A DNA stretch of 44,290 nucleotides from Phaeodactylibacter sp. (GTDB lineage: Bacteria > Bacteroidota > Bacteroidia > Chitinophagales > Saprospiraceae): the NCBI GenBank assembly GCA_024103175.1, contig JAGFJE010000108.1:1-44290 (forward strand), given 5' to 3'. Positions 7,865-17,300 of this stretch are shown here, one piece after another (the stretch's first letter is position 1; the number at the start of each line of letters is the position of its first letter). Below the pieces are notes generated by a model, which ran no database searches, was not told the origin of the DNA, and saw only the letters and a list, made by a program, of their open reading frames with translations. The translations under genes and the position numbers were made by a program.

Positions 7865-8869
7865 ATGACAGTGAGAAAAACCAATCGAACCACAAGCTTA
7901 TTTCCCATATTCCGAAATTCGGCACTCCGGATTGGCTTTGCCTTAATTTTCTGCCCTTTCCTTCTTTCTTGCCAGGGTTTCTGGATGGAGGGAAGCATCC
8001 TCGGCGCTTACCACAATAATGATTTTTTCGTTCAGGGCCTGACTGATTTCCAGTTGGTGAACCCTTCGGCCAGGATTGGCCTGACGCCTTTGAGGAAAAG
8101 GGATGTATCCGGAGAGCAGGATAAGCTGTTGCTTCAGGCTTATGTACTGGGCACTGTTATAAAGGATACAAGGAGCGACGTCTGGAACAAAGTAGACTGG
8201 CACAACAATGCCGTTTATGGAATCGGCGGGAGGCTGAAGATCTTTCCCGATATTCCAAAACTATGGTTTTTGGACAAACGGGATATGAACCTCGAATTTT
8301 TTGTAGAAGGGTCAAAGATCCGTTATTTCAAAAATGAGTTCTTTTTTACCGAGCACCGGCCCACAAGCGACCTCAAAGCAGGCTTCCAGTTCTATATGTC
8401 CTTCGACAATTCCAGGCTGTGTTCTGACAGGCCGGATAGCTCGCCCTTTCTTTATGCCTGGACAGGCCTTGCCGGCGGCGCGTTCTACTCCCGGAACAGC
8501 TTTTACAATGTAGGCCAGACAGGGTTTTATTTGTCGAGCCTGAACGCTATGCTTGGCATCGGGATGAAACTGAGCAGGAAAGCGCCGATGGAGTTGTATT
8601 TGACCCACCGCTCCATCATCGACCTGGGCGGGAAAGCATGGAACAGGCTGGATTGGTATAACCGGTTCATTTATGGCATGGGCATCCGCTTCAGGTACTT
8701 TAACCCCTGCCATTTCAAAATGGGAGAATGGAACCTGAGGGCCTTTCCCTACCTCGAATTTTTACAGGTACGATACATAGACAGAGGCCGGTATGTGCCT
8801 TCCTACCGGCCCAGATCCGACATCCAGGGGGGAATCTCCATTTGGCTTTCATTTTTGTCCAGATACTGA
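7865..8869 (+). CDS. exported beta-rich protein with an internal duplication, probably outer-membrane
   Basis: 334 aa, family not recognised. The N-terminus has a hydrophobic export signal (about 20-36) ending LLSC, possibly a lipobox with C36. The mature part is rich in aromatic residues in alternating patterns and ends SIWLSFLSRY, as in beta-barrels. It is built of two similar halves: WNKVDWHNNAVYGIGGRL in the first matches WNRLDWYNRFIYGMGIRF in the second, and the segments around HRPTSDLKAGFQFYMSF and YRPRSDIQGGISIWLSF also match. It heads a run of exported genes on the plus strand, opposite the LytTR kinase pair. A porin-like or assembly role for the downstream cluster is a guess. ATG at 7865 is the only start ahead of the signal. 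Confidence 0.7.
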   Translation: MTVRKTNRTTSLFPIFRNSALRIGFALIFCPFLLSCQGFWMEGSILGAYHNNDFFVQGLTDFQLVNPSARIGLTPLRKRDVSGEQDKLLLQAYVLGTVIKDTRSDVWNKVDWHNNAVYGIGGRLKIFPDIPKLWFLDKRDMNLEFFVEGSKIRYFKNEFFFTEHRPTSDLKAGFQFYMSFDNSRLCSDRPDSSPFLYAWTGLAGGAFYSRNSFYNVGQTGFYLSSLNAMLGIGMKLSRKAPMELYLTHRSIIDLGGKAWNRLDWYNRFIYGMGIRFRYFNPCHFKMGEWNLRAFPYLEFLQVRYIDRGRYVPSYRPRSDIQGGISIWLSFLSRY

Positions 8870-8914
8870 TACGCTCCTTCCTGATTGAAGGCCGTTTACA
8901 AAAAAATCGCACCA

Positions 8915-9979
8915 ATGAACCCGGACATTTTCAATAATTCAACAATATCTTCTTCTCTCCGGCTGCTGCACCGGGTGGGCGCTTTACACCTGCTGCTTCT
9001 GGCAGCCTTGTCGATGCCTTCCTGCCTCAAGGAAAAAGGGCCGCTGGAAGACGAATTCCCGATTTTTGTCGACATTCTCTCTCCGGGATTTGATATTGGC
9101 GTGACCAGTTCAGAAAAGCAATACGACTGGCTGGAGGTAAAGAACGGCTACCTGAAAATGGCCTACCCCGCCGGCCAGGAGTTCGGCAGCGTCTTTATCG
9201 TGGCCGGAGCGGTGGCGCTGGAAAGGGTGACGGAAGATTTTTCAGGATACAAAGGGATGGCGCTGGAACTAAAAGCTGAAAAGGCGGGAAGCCATATCGC
9301 TTTGGAAATTGAGGACCTCAACCAAAATTACGTCTATCCTCAATTCGCTATGGAGATTCCTGAAGAATGGGCATCCTATTCCTTTCCTGTTTACACCTTT
9401 GGCGAAGTAGTGGACCTCCGCCGGATACGCGCCCCGGTGAAATTTGTCTTTCGGGGAGAAGAACCCAGTACCATATACGCCCGGAATATCCGATACCTGA
9501 AATCAATTGACGCTCCTCCCCCGTGCTATTTTCCCTTCTTTGTGAATGGCAGGATTCTCTTCAATTATGATATCGGCGTTGCTTCAGCCGATAGCGCCGA
9601 TCCGGATTCTGTGTTCCTGAAGGCCGAAGGAGACATACTCGAAATACACTTTCCGTCGGGAAGAGCCTGGTGTTCGGCCTTCCTTCACCATAATAAGGAA
9701 GAACTTCTGGACCTCTCCTCCTGTGACACGCTCGCGCTGGCGATCCGGGGGCAGATGGGCGGAGAAGTTATTAATATCGGCATAAGAGACACTTCGAATA
9801 TCCGGTATGATAAAAAGTTTACCCTGCCCGATACTTTGTGGAGGGATATTGACATCTCGCCGGGCGCCTGGGCCAACGCCGACTTGATGAATATAAGGAA
9901 CCCGATCGTATTTACTTCCTATGAACTGGTAGCGCAAAATATTCTGGTGCGGAATATCCATTGCAAGAAATGCAATTAG
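8915..9979 (+). CDS. lipoprotein with two sugar-binding-like beta-sandwich modules
   Basis: 354 aa. ATG at 8915 is preferred over the upstream TTG, because it directly precedes a signal peptide with lipobox SMPSC (C37). The mature protein has two related modules. Each starts with a phrase of the FDIGVTSSEK / YDIGVASADS type, has a central strand pair (DFSGYKGMALELKA; DLSSCDTLALAIRG), and ends with a strand naming the linkage (IYARNIRYL; ILVRNIHC). This layout resembles CBM/CIA30-like jelly rolls that bind glycans on the cell surface. It lies 45 nt after the previous gene and 43 nt before the next, so the three probably form one operon. No catalytic residues are evident. The family assignment rests on pattern, not on a search. 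Confidence 0.72.
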   Translation: MNPDIFNNSTISSSLRLLHRVGALHLLLLAALSMPSCLKEKGPLEDEFPIFVDILSPGFDIGVTSSEKQYDWLEVKNGYLKMAYPAGQEFGSVFIVAGAVALERVTEDFSGYKGMALELKAEKAGSHIALEIEDLNQNYVYPQFAMEIPEEWASYSFPVYTFGEVVDLRRIRAPVKFVFRGEEPSTIYARNIRYLKSIDAPPPCYFPFFVNGRILFNYDIGVASADSADPDSVFLKAEGDILEIHFPSGRAWCSAFLHHNKEELLDLSSCDTLALAIRGQMGGEVINIGIRDTSNIRYDKKFTLPDTLWRDIDISPGAWANADLMNIRNPIVFTSYELVAQNILVRNIHCKKCN

Positions 9980-10022
9980 GGGCAAACAGACATCTGAACC
10001 AATCACCAAAACACTGACAACT

Positions 10023-12611
10023 ATGAACCGGCATTTTACATTACCGCTCACTACAAAACTGGCCATTTTGTTACTGCTCATCCCTTTCAGCCTAACCATC
10101 GGGCAGGTGGAGAAAGCCTATGAACACCTGTATAAGGTGATGGACCAATACCACGAAACCTTTGACGTTTTTACTGACCATCTATCCGGCGGTAATCTCT
10201 ATTACCCGGCATTTATCGGCAATTATGCGGGACTGACACTGAGTACGGAAAACGACTCGATGCAATATGCGGGCTGGAGCTGCATGGAGATCGAGTACGA
10301 CCCTTCTGTTCCATCTGAGTACGACTGGGCGGGCATACAGTGGTTGTATCCCGATACCAACTGGGGATACTGGCCGGGAAGAGACCTGACCGGCGCCTTC
10401 CGCCTGAGCTTCCGGGCAAAGGGCGCCGACGGCGGAGAGAAGGTAGATTTCAAGGTTGGAGGCGGCAACAGCTCATTTGACCTGCTGAGCACCGGCGTGG
10501 TCGAACTTACCAACGAATGGCAGGAGTATTCCCTCGACTTGTTCCATACCAATTACTTTGCCGTCTACCTGGATGGGAACAGCGGCTCCGATAACCATGG
10601 TTACGCATCTGGCTGGTTTAACGGCGTCAATAATATGATGGTTGACCCCCACTGGGCGGAGAACCCCTACGCCGGACAAAGTTGCTTCAAGGTAACGTGG
10701 AACGGGCTGCCGGGGAATGATTTCTGGAGATGGAACGGCATCATCTGGCAATATCCGGAAGGCAACTGGGGAGAAAGTAACGGTTTAGACCTGACCGGCG
10801 CCACCCGGCTGACGTTTTGGGCGCGGACCGACCCCGAGCATCTGGGGCTGAAGATCAAATTCTTTTTCGGCCTCGATGGTATTGACTCCTGCGGCGAACT
10901 ACCCGAACAGGACTGGTGGGTTACCCTGGATACCGTATGGACTCAATACGAGATCGGCCTAACGAGCTGTGACAGCCTCACCAACATCCGGGGGCCTTTT
11001 GGCTTCGTTTTCAACGATCAAAACGACCCCGGCCCCAATGGATGTACTTTTTACCTGGATAACATCATCTTTGACCTTCCTCTCTCCAACGACCTGTCCA
11101 ATATGATAGACGGCTTTATCTGCGCCATGAGCGAGGCCGACAATCCGGACGGCTGCCACTTTTACCTGGACGAAGTACGCTATGAATTACTGGAGGAAGC
11201 AAAAGCGGAAAGGAAAAAAGAACCCCATTTCCTGCGGAGTTATGTGCCGATCCGCAGCAGCGAATTTTTTCTCCAAAATACTGCCTTCGTATACGACAAT
11301 GCTCTGGCGATGCTGGCTTTTATGCTGAGAGGTACAGAAGAAGATTGGGAAAGAGCGGAAACCATCGGCCGGGCCTTCATTTACTGCCAGGAAAACGACA
11401 TTGTCTTTACCGGCCCTCTTCTGGACCACCGCCTGCGCAACGCCTACATTTCCGGCGAGCTCATCCATCCACATACCGGCGAGCCTACCCTGCCCATTGG
11501 AGTTGATGAGTTTAACGCCAGCACCCACGTCGGCAATATGGCCTGGGCCATGATCGCCATGCTCGCCTATTATGAGCACACCCTGGATGAAGATTTTCTT
11601 CTCTCCGCCGAGCGTATGGGCGAATGGATCGCCCAACGCCTGGATGAAACCGGCTTCACCGGTTATACCGGAGGAGCGGAAGGTTTTGGCTTTTCCGAGG
11701 TCTCCTGGAAGTCCATCGAGCACAATATCGACGTATATGCGGCCTTCAGCAAAATGGATTCCATCACCGGCGTCGAACCGTGGCTGGAGCGCGCTCAGCA
11801 CGCCAGAGAGTTCATCGAGGCCATGTTCGACCCCGACGGGCCTTTCTTCCGGATCGGCACTACCGACTTTGGGGACATCAACTACGACGGGCCTCTGGTG
11901 GAAGACGCCCAGTCCTGGGCCATGCTTGTCCTGGAAGCCCAGCAGTACAAGCCCGTTATCGAATGGGCGAAAGAAAATTTCCTGGTAACGCACGACGGCT
12001 TTACCGGCTTCGATTTTGATACGGACCAGGACGGCGTATGGTTCGAGGGCACCGCCCACATGGCCATGGCCTGCTACATGATCAGCGATTTCGAAGGATA
12101 CGACTATTATATCGATCAACTGCGGCAGGCACAGGCGTCTGCTTCCAACACCGACGGCATGGGCATCGTGGCGGCCTGCCACGAGGGGGTCACCACCGGC
12201 CTCACCTGGGAATACTTCGACCGCCTGCACGTTGGCGCCACCGCCTGGTATATCCTGGCCGAAAAACGATGGAATCCTTATTGGAATAGGCCCTTGATAG
12301 TAGACACCGAAGAACCCGTTCCAAAAGATGCAGCGTCCGCCTCCCTCCGGCTTTATCCCAGCTACCCCAACCCTTGCGCTCCAGGGCAAACCGTCAGGAT
12401 CGGCTTCCGCCTGCCCGGATCCGGAGTGGTGAGCATAAGGTTACTTGGCCCGTACGGCCAGTTGATCGCCAACCTGTCGGAAGGTTATCTGCCGGCAGGG
12501 CTTCACGAAGTGGAATGGAAGGCGGAGCGAGAGGCGCCGGGCGGGATCTATCTGGTGCAGTTGCAGACGCACGGGGCTACGGTGATGGATAGAGTAGTGG
12601 TGATCAGATGA
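10023..12611 (+). CDS. large T9SS-secreted protein: two CBM-like modules plus helical-toroid domain
   Basis: 862 aa. Signal peptide 1-28 (LTIGQ). Two beta-sandwich modules (about 45-180 and 190-365) share the phrase WAGIQWLYPDTNWG / WNGIIWQYPEGNWG, then DLTGAFRLSFRA / DLTGATRLTFWA, and a closing FYLDNIIFD strand. Residues about 400-760 are helical and Trp/His/Asp-rich (NASTHVGNMAWAMIAMLAYY, WKSIEHNIDVYAAF, VWFEGTAHMAMACYM), resembling an alpha/alpha toroid of the six-hairpin glycosidase or polysaccharide-lyase kind. The last 85 residues, starting RLYPSYPNPC, are a type A type IX secretion domain. It is probably a secreted polysaccharide-degrading or -modifying enzyme; the conserved acidic residues in the toroid would be catalytic candidates. 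No named family was recognised. It is the last gene of the 7865-12611 run. Confidence 0.75.
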   Translation: MNRHFTLPLTTKLAILLLLIPFSLTIGQVEKAYEHLYKVMDQYHETFDVFTDHLSGGNLYYPAFIGNYAGLTLSTENDSMQYAGWSCMEIEYDPSVPSEYDWAGIQWLYPDTNWGYWPGRDLTGAFRLSFRAKGADGGEKVDFKVGGGNSSFDLLSTGVVELTNEWQEYSLDLFHTNYFAVYLDGNSGSDNHGYASGWFNGVNNMMVDPHWAENPYAGQSCFKVTWNGLPGNDFWRWNGIIWQYPEGNWGESNGLDLTGATRLTFWARTDPEHLGLKIKFFFGLDGIDSCGELPEQDWWVTLDTVWTQYEIGLTSCDSLTNIRGPFGFVFNDQNDPGPNGCTFYLDNIIFDLPLSNDLSNMIDGFICAMSEADNPDGCHFYLDEVRYELLEEAKAERKKEPHFLRSYVPIRSSEFFLQNTAFVYDNALAMLAFMLRGTEEDWERAETIGRAFIYCQENDIVFTGPLLDHRLRNAYISGELIHPHTGEPTLPIGVDEFNASTHVGNMAWAMIAMLAYYEHTLDEDFLLSAERMGEWIAQRLDETGFTGYTGGAEGFGFSEVSWKSIEHNIDVYAAFSKMDSITGVEPWLERAQHAREFIEAMFDPDGPFFRIGTTDFGDINYDGPLVEDAQSWAMLVLEAQQYKPVIEWAKENFLVTHDGFTGFDFDTDQDGVWFEGTAHMAMACYMISDFEGYDYYIDQLRQAQASASNTDGMGIVAACHEGVTTGLTWEYFDRLHVGATAWYILAEKRWNPYWNRPLIVDTEEPVPKDAASASLRLYPSYPNPCAPGQTVRIGFRLPGSGVVSIRLLGPYGQLIANLSEGYLPAGLHEVEWKAEREAPGGIYLVQLQTHGATVMDRVVVIR

Positions 12612-12675
12612 TTAGGCGCCTGCTCTCCGCCTTATAGGCCCTGCGTTTGTTGTGAATATTCAAAAACCCACGATA

Positions 12676-13380
12676 ATGAATAGATTTTGCAGAATGTTGA
12701 TTTTATTGATGGCCTTTTCCATCTCCTCATGTACCGGCGAAAACAATGAAGATCCAGGCAAGGCGCCAGAGTTGCCGGTAAAAGAGGATACGCTTTCATT
12801 CGATTGCCCTTTCAAACGAGTGGAATTTACAAAGTCCGTTGAGAAAAGGAAAGAAGAAGTAAATTTTAATGTGGATGCAGTTGTAAAGTTCTCAAAGATA
12901 TTAAAGAAAGACGGTGGGCTGGGAGGAGACGCTTCCTACTCAAAGGATGTCTCCAATGAAAAAGTACGCCGAATGAATGTAGAAGAGCACGATGTAAGGA
13001 TCAGTGCAATCTGTGATTGCCTGAAAGCTTCAAAGATGGAATCTTTTTTTACGGAAACCGAAAGAGAAAAACTGAGGCCGAAATGCATGGAAAGCATCAA
13101 TGGTTACCTGGCTTTCCTGGGGTTAATTGAATGGCCACCGCCGCCGCCCGACATAATTCAAGCCCTGATAGAAGAAGGCAAAAAACACAAGAATACTTTG
13201 AATCGAGACCGGTTTGTGAAAGAGCAGGCCTTACAAGATTGGGCCGACAGAAGCTACGGGAGTTTATCGGAGAAGAATAAAGCAAAGTACGATTCGATGA
13301 AGGTTGAATTCGGGGGGAATCCCCCTCAACTAAAAGTAATCACTGAAATGATAAGTCTTTTAACTTATGAAAAATATTGA
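12676..13380 (+). CDS. hypothetical lipoprotein
   Basis: 234 aa from ATG 12676 (chosen over GTG 12652 since it places the signal peptide at the N-terminus). The lipobox ISSC gives C19. The mature chain is charged and mostly helical by composition, with a CDCLKA segment near the middle, a run of prolines (PPPPPD), and no recognisable domain. It begins 64 nt after the T9SS gene and ends 14 nt past the first possible start of the next gene, implying translational coupling with it. The sequence is more AT-rich than its neighbours, which together with the lack of family recognition hints at a lineage-specific gene. Function unknown. Confidence 0.7.
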   Translation: MNRFCRMLILLMAFSISSCTGENNEDPGKAPELPVKEDTLSFDCPFKRVEFTKSVEKRKEEVNFNVDAVVKFSKILKKDGGLGGDASYSKDVSNEKVRRMNVEEHDVRISAICDCLKASKMESFFTETEREKLRPKCMESINGYLAFLGLIEWPPPPPDIIQALIEEGKKHKNTLNRDRFVKEQALQDWADRSYGSLSEKNKAKYDSMKVEFGGNPPQLKVITEMISLLTYEKY

Positions 13381-13384
13381 AACT

Positions 13385-14020
13385 ATGAAAAAATTACGAT
13401 CAAAGCTTTTTGCTTCGGCAATCATTATTTTGATAATTCAGGCATTCCTGAATGTAGTAAGTGCACAGTCAGACACTTTTGAAAAACCTGAGCCTTTTGA
13501 TATTGGCTCAGCATTCATCCCTTCACTCCGAATGGGTTGTTATAATGAAATAAATGTGGATCCGGTTTACCGATCAGAACCAAATTCTGAGCCTTTCTGC
13601 TATAAAATCACTTACATTCAACCTTGCTCCCTTAAATGGGCTGGCATTTACTGGGTTAATGATGACCGTGAAGATGGGCCAAATGATGGAAAATATCCGG
13701 GAACCGACTTATCCGACGGGGGCTTCACCAAAATAACTTTTTACGCAAAAGGAGAAAACGGCGGAGAATGGGTGGAATTCGGAGCATTCGGTATAGACAA
13801 TACCAGGAAAAACCCAGACGTGTATAAATACAAGGATAAATGTCCTAAAACCTTCATAAAGAACAGAAAAGTCCTTCTGGAGAAGGAATGGAAGCAATAC
13901 ACCATTAACCTGAAATGCAAGGATCTTTCAAGTGTCATTGGCGGCTTTTACTGGGCAGCCAGTTCGGATGCTCACCCTTCCGGGTTGGTGTTTTACCTTG
14001 ATGATATACAGTTTGAATAA
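13385..14020 (+). CDS. secreted single-module CBM-like protein
   Basis: 211 aa. ATG at 13385 directly precedes a good signal peptide (1-28, ending VVSAQ); an in-frame ATG at 13367 overlaps the previous gene. The mature protein is one beta-sandwich module matching those of the 862-aa protein: WAGIYWVNDD, then the PGTDLSDGGFTKITFYAKGE strand, EWKQYTINLKC, and FYLDDIQFE at the end. It lacks the toroid and the T9SS domain, so it is a free-standing binding module or a scaffold. It is AT-richer than the large paralogue. That it binds the same polysaccharide is inference from the shared module. Confidence 0.75.
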   Translation: MKKLRSKLFASAIIILIIQAFLNVVSAQSDTFEKPEPFDIGSAFIPSLRMGCYNEINVDPVYRSEPNSEPFCYKITYIQPCSLKWAGIYWVNDDREDGPNDGKYPGTDLSDGGFTKITFYAKGENGGEWVEFGAFGIDNTRKNPDVYKYKDKCPKTFIKNRKVLLEKEWKQYTINLKCKDLSSVIGGFYWAASSDAHPSGLVFYLDDIQFE

Positions 14021-14041
14021 GTCGTAACGCTCATTATGTTA

Positions 14042-14078
14042 AGGGCTTGCCTTCCATTTTTCTGCGGAGGCAAGCCCT
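14042..14078 (+). terminator. hairpin downstream of 13385-14020
   Basis: A perfect 11-bp inverted repeat AGGGCTTGCCT / AGGCAAGCCCT with a 15-nt loop, 21 nt past the stop codon, followed by a weak T-run (GTTTT). The rest of 14079-14316 holds only a weak minus-strand reading frame of 81 codons with no recognisable features. Confidence 0.45.
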
Positions 14079-14316
14079 GAGTTTTCCAGCATAAACATAG
14101 CCGCCTGCCCGGTATAGTAAACGTAGTGGATCAGTTGTCGGCCGGGCCAGGCTGCGGGAACTCCCCTTCCGGCGCTACCCGGGCTATCCGGCGCATCTCG
14201 GAAGCCAATGAACCCTACCCCCAATATAACCACCAAAATATTGTATGTCTCATCCATAGTTTTTAACTTTCCAACACAAAGCATTCATTCAAGAACGGCA
14301 ATTCTTTGAACCCTTT

Positions 14317-17300
14317 ATGCGCCTTGCACAGATAAAATACACCCTCTTTTTCGTGTTTTTCCTCCTGTGCCTGGCAGGAAGGCTGCCCGCTCAGCCCTCC
14401 TCCACCCGTTTCGAACGAATGGGCGTGGAAAAGGGCTTTTCCAATTCCGTAATCACAACTTTTTTCCAGGACTCCCGGGGCTTCCTCTGGATCGGCGGCT
14501 ACGCCGGCCTGCACCGCTACGACGGGTACGAACTGACCCCTTATTATTTTGATCCGGGCGATTCCCTCACCATCGGTGACAACAAGGTCACCGGGATACT
14601 GGAGAGCCGGGACGGCAACCTCTGGATCGGAACCCAGAACGGGCTGAACTACTTCGACCGGAAGACGGAGACGTTCCGCCGCTTTTTTTCCAACCCCGAT
14701 TCGGTAAAAGGGCTGAGCGATACCTACATTCTGAGCCTGCTGGAAGATGGATCCGGCCGCATCTGGGCCGGCACTAAACGCGATGCAATCATTTTTGACC
14801 CTAGAGATGAAACAATAAGCAGGCTGGAAGTTTCTGGAAAAAGGCTGGGCGCCTTTACCTTCCATCACGGAGAAAACGGAACGGTTTGGCTCGCCAACAG
14901 CCGGGGTTTATGGAAAACCGGCGAGAAGGAAGAGCAGCTTCGGCTGGTAGTGGACACCGATTCTTCACCTATTTGGACAATCAGTAAGGATGCTTCCGGC
15001 GGCCTATGGCTGGGCGGCAGGGAAGGGCTTTTTCGTTATCGGCCGGAAGAGGAAACAATAGATCAAATCCTCCTCGATGAGAAAGGGAGCGTTGGAGTAC
15101 GTTCGGTGCTGGCCGCCCGAAACGGAACCGTCTGGTGCGGGACCCCGCAGGGCGTCTTCCGGTATCATCCCTCTACCGGGAAACTGGAGCATTTTCAGCA
15201 CAGCCCGGATGACGAGTACAGCCTCAGCGGTAATTACATAGAGGCCCTTTTCGAGGGCCGGGCCGGCAATATCTGGGTGGGTACCGCCGGAGGAGCCTGC
15301 CTTTTCCGGCCTTCGACTGAAAAGTTCAGAAGGTTCCCCGACAAATATCAGTCCAGAGTAGGGGTCTCCGCTTTCCGCAGCTTCCTGGAGGCCGAACCCG
15401 GCAAACTGCTTCTCTGGGACATTGAGCAGGGCCTGGTTCTCTTCGACTGGCGCAAAGGAACCCGCGAGCCCTTTCCCCATCGGCCTACGGAAGGGCTGGA
15501 CGCCTGGAACACCGGCATCACCTGCTTTTTCCGCGACGATCAAAACCGGATCTGGATGGGCGCCCTCGGCGGCGTCTTTGTTTTCAACCCAGCGGACCAT
15601 TCTTTTTCTCACTATCACAAAGGCTCGGAAAGCGCCCTGGCCCTCAGTGACAACATGATCCGCGACATCTGCCAGGACACCACCGGCGCCATCTGGCTGG
15701 CCACCTGGAACGGCGGGATCAACTGCATCCTGGAAGATGAGCAAAAAGTAAAGGCTTACCATTCCTCTGATGACGGTTCCTACCGCCACGGCGCCCGGCG
15801 GGCCTTCGTCGGTCGCGACGGTACGGTGTGGGCGGGCACCCGGGGCGGCCTGCTGCGATACAACCGGAATGAGGATAAGTTTAGGGCCTACCGCCGTGAC
15901 CCGAACGACCCCAACAGCATGAGCGAAAACACGGCCTTCGACATATACGAAGACGATGACGGCTTTCTGTGGATCGGCGCCTACGGCGGCGGGCTGAATA
16001 AATTCGATCCCCAAACAGAAAAATTCACTCATTACACACCCCGGAACGGCCTCCCCGGACACTCTGTCTTTTCTATCCTGCCCGACGATCAGGGCCATTT
16101 TTGGCTGAGCACTTATAAAGGTATCGTCAGATTTGACCCTGAGGAAGATGCCTTCAAAATGTTTGACTACCGCGACGGCCTGCTGAACAAGCAGTACGAC
16201 GCCTTCAGCCACTACCGCATTCCCTCCACGGGCGAACTCGTCTACGAAGGCAAACAGGGCATTGACATCTTCCACCCCGACAGCCTTCAGCCCGGCCCTG
16301 CGCCCCCCACCGTGCTGTTTACCGATTTCCTGATCGCCAATCAGCCCGTTCCTATCCGAAGGCGCTCCGAGGCGGGGATGGATGGTTTCTTCCTCGATCA
16401 ATCCATCACCGAAACGAAAGAGCTGGCCGTTCCCTACCGGCATAAAACCCTCACTTTCAAATTCGCCTCCCCCTACTTTTCCAACCCGGAAAAGGTACGC
16501 TACTCCTACCGGCTGGAGGGGTTCGACAAAGAATGGCAGGACATTGGCAATCAGCGTACCGCCACCTTTACCAACCTGCCGCCCGGGAAGTATCGCCTTG
16601 CCGTGCGTGCCGCCAATGCCGATGGCGTATCCAATAAAGAAGATGCTTACATAAGCCTCGCCATCATCCCCCCCTGGTGGCTTACCTGGTGGGCCTACGG
16701 GCTCTACGCCCTGGCCATAGGGCTCCTCTTCTACGCCTACCTCCGCTACCAGCGCCGCCGCTGGCGCCTGCAGGCCGACCTGGAAGCCCGGCAACGGGAA
16801 GCCGAACGGCTGCAGGAGCTGGATACCGTCAAAAGCCAACTCTACACCAACATCTCTCACGAGTTTCGCACCCCGCTCACGGTCATCCTCGGCCTGAACG
16901 ACGAGATATTGCGTTACCACCAAAATGAAGAAACAGGGCGCCTTAAAAGAGCAGCCGACCTCATCCGCCGCAACAGCCGCCGCGTGCTGCAGCTCGTCAA
17001 CCAGATGCTCGACCTGGCCCGCCTGGAAGCCGGCCGGCTGGCCTTACATTTCCAGCAGGGAGAGGTTGTGGATTACCTGCGCTACCTGACGGAATCCTAC
17101 GAGTCCCTGGCAGAATCCAGGGGCATCGAACTGACTTTCGCCGCTGATCCTCCCGAACTGGTGATGGACTACGACGAGGAAAAACTCCATCAGATCTTCA
17201 CCAACCTGCTGGCCAATGCCCTGAAGTTCACCCCGGAAGGAGGAAAGGTTGACGTTCGGATAAGCAAAGCGCAAACGGAAGCCGGCCGCACGCTCCGCCT

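Noticed and set aside
14039..14284. 81-codon minus-strand frame with a hydrophobic start
   Set aside because: A short apolar stretch is present, but the rest is low-quality and the frame ends in the terminator-like hairpin; conservation would be needed to accept it.
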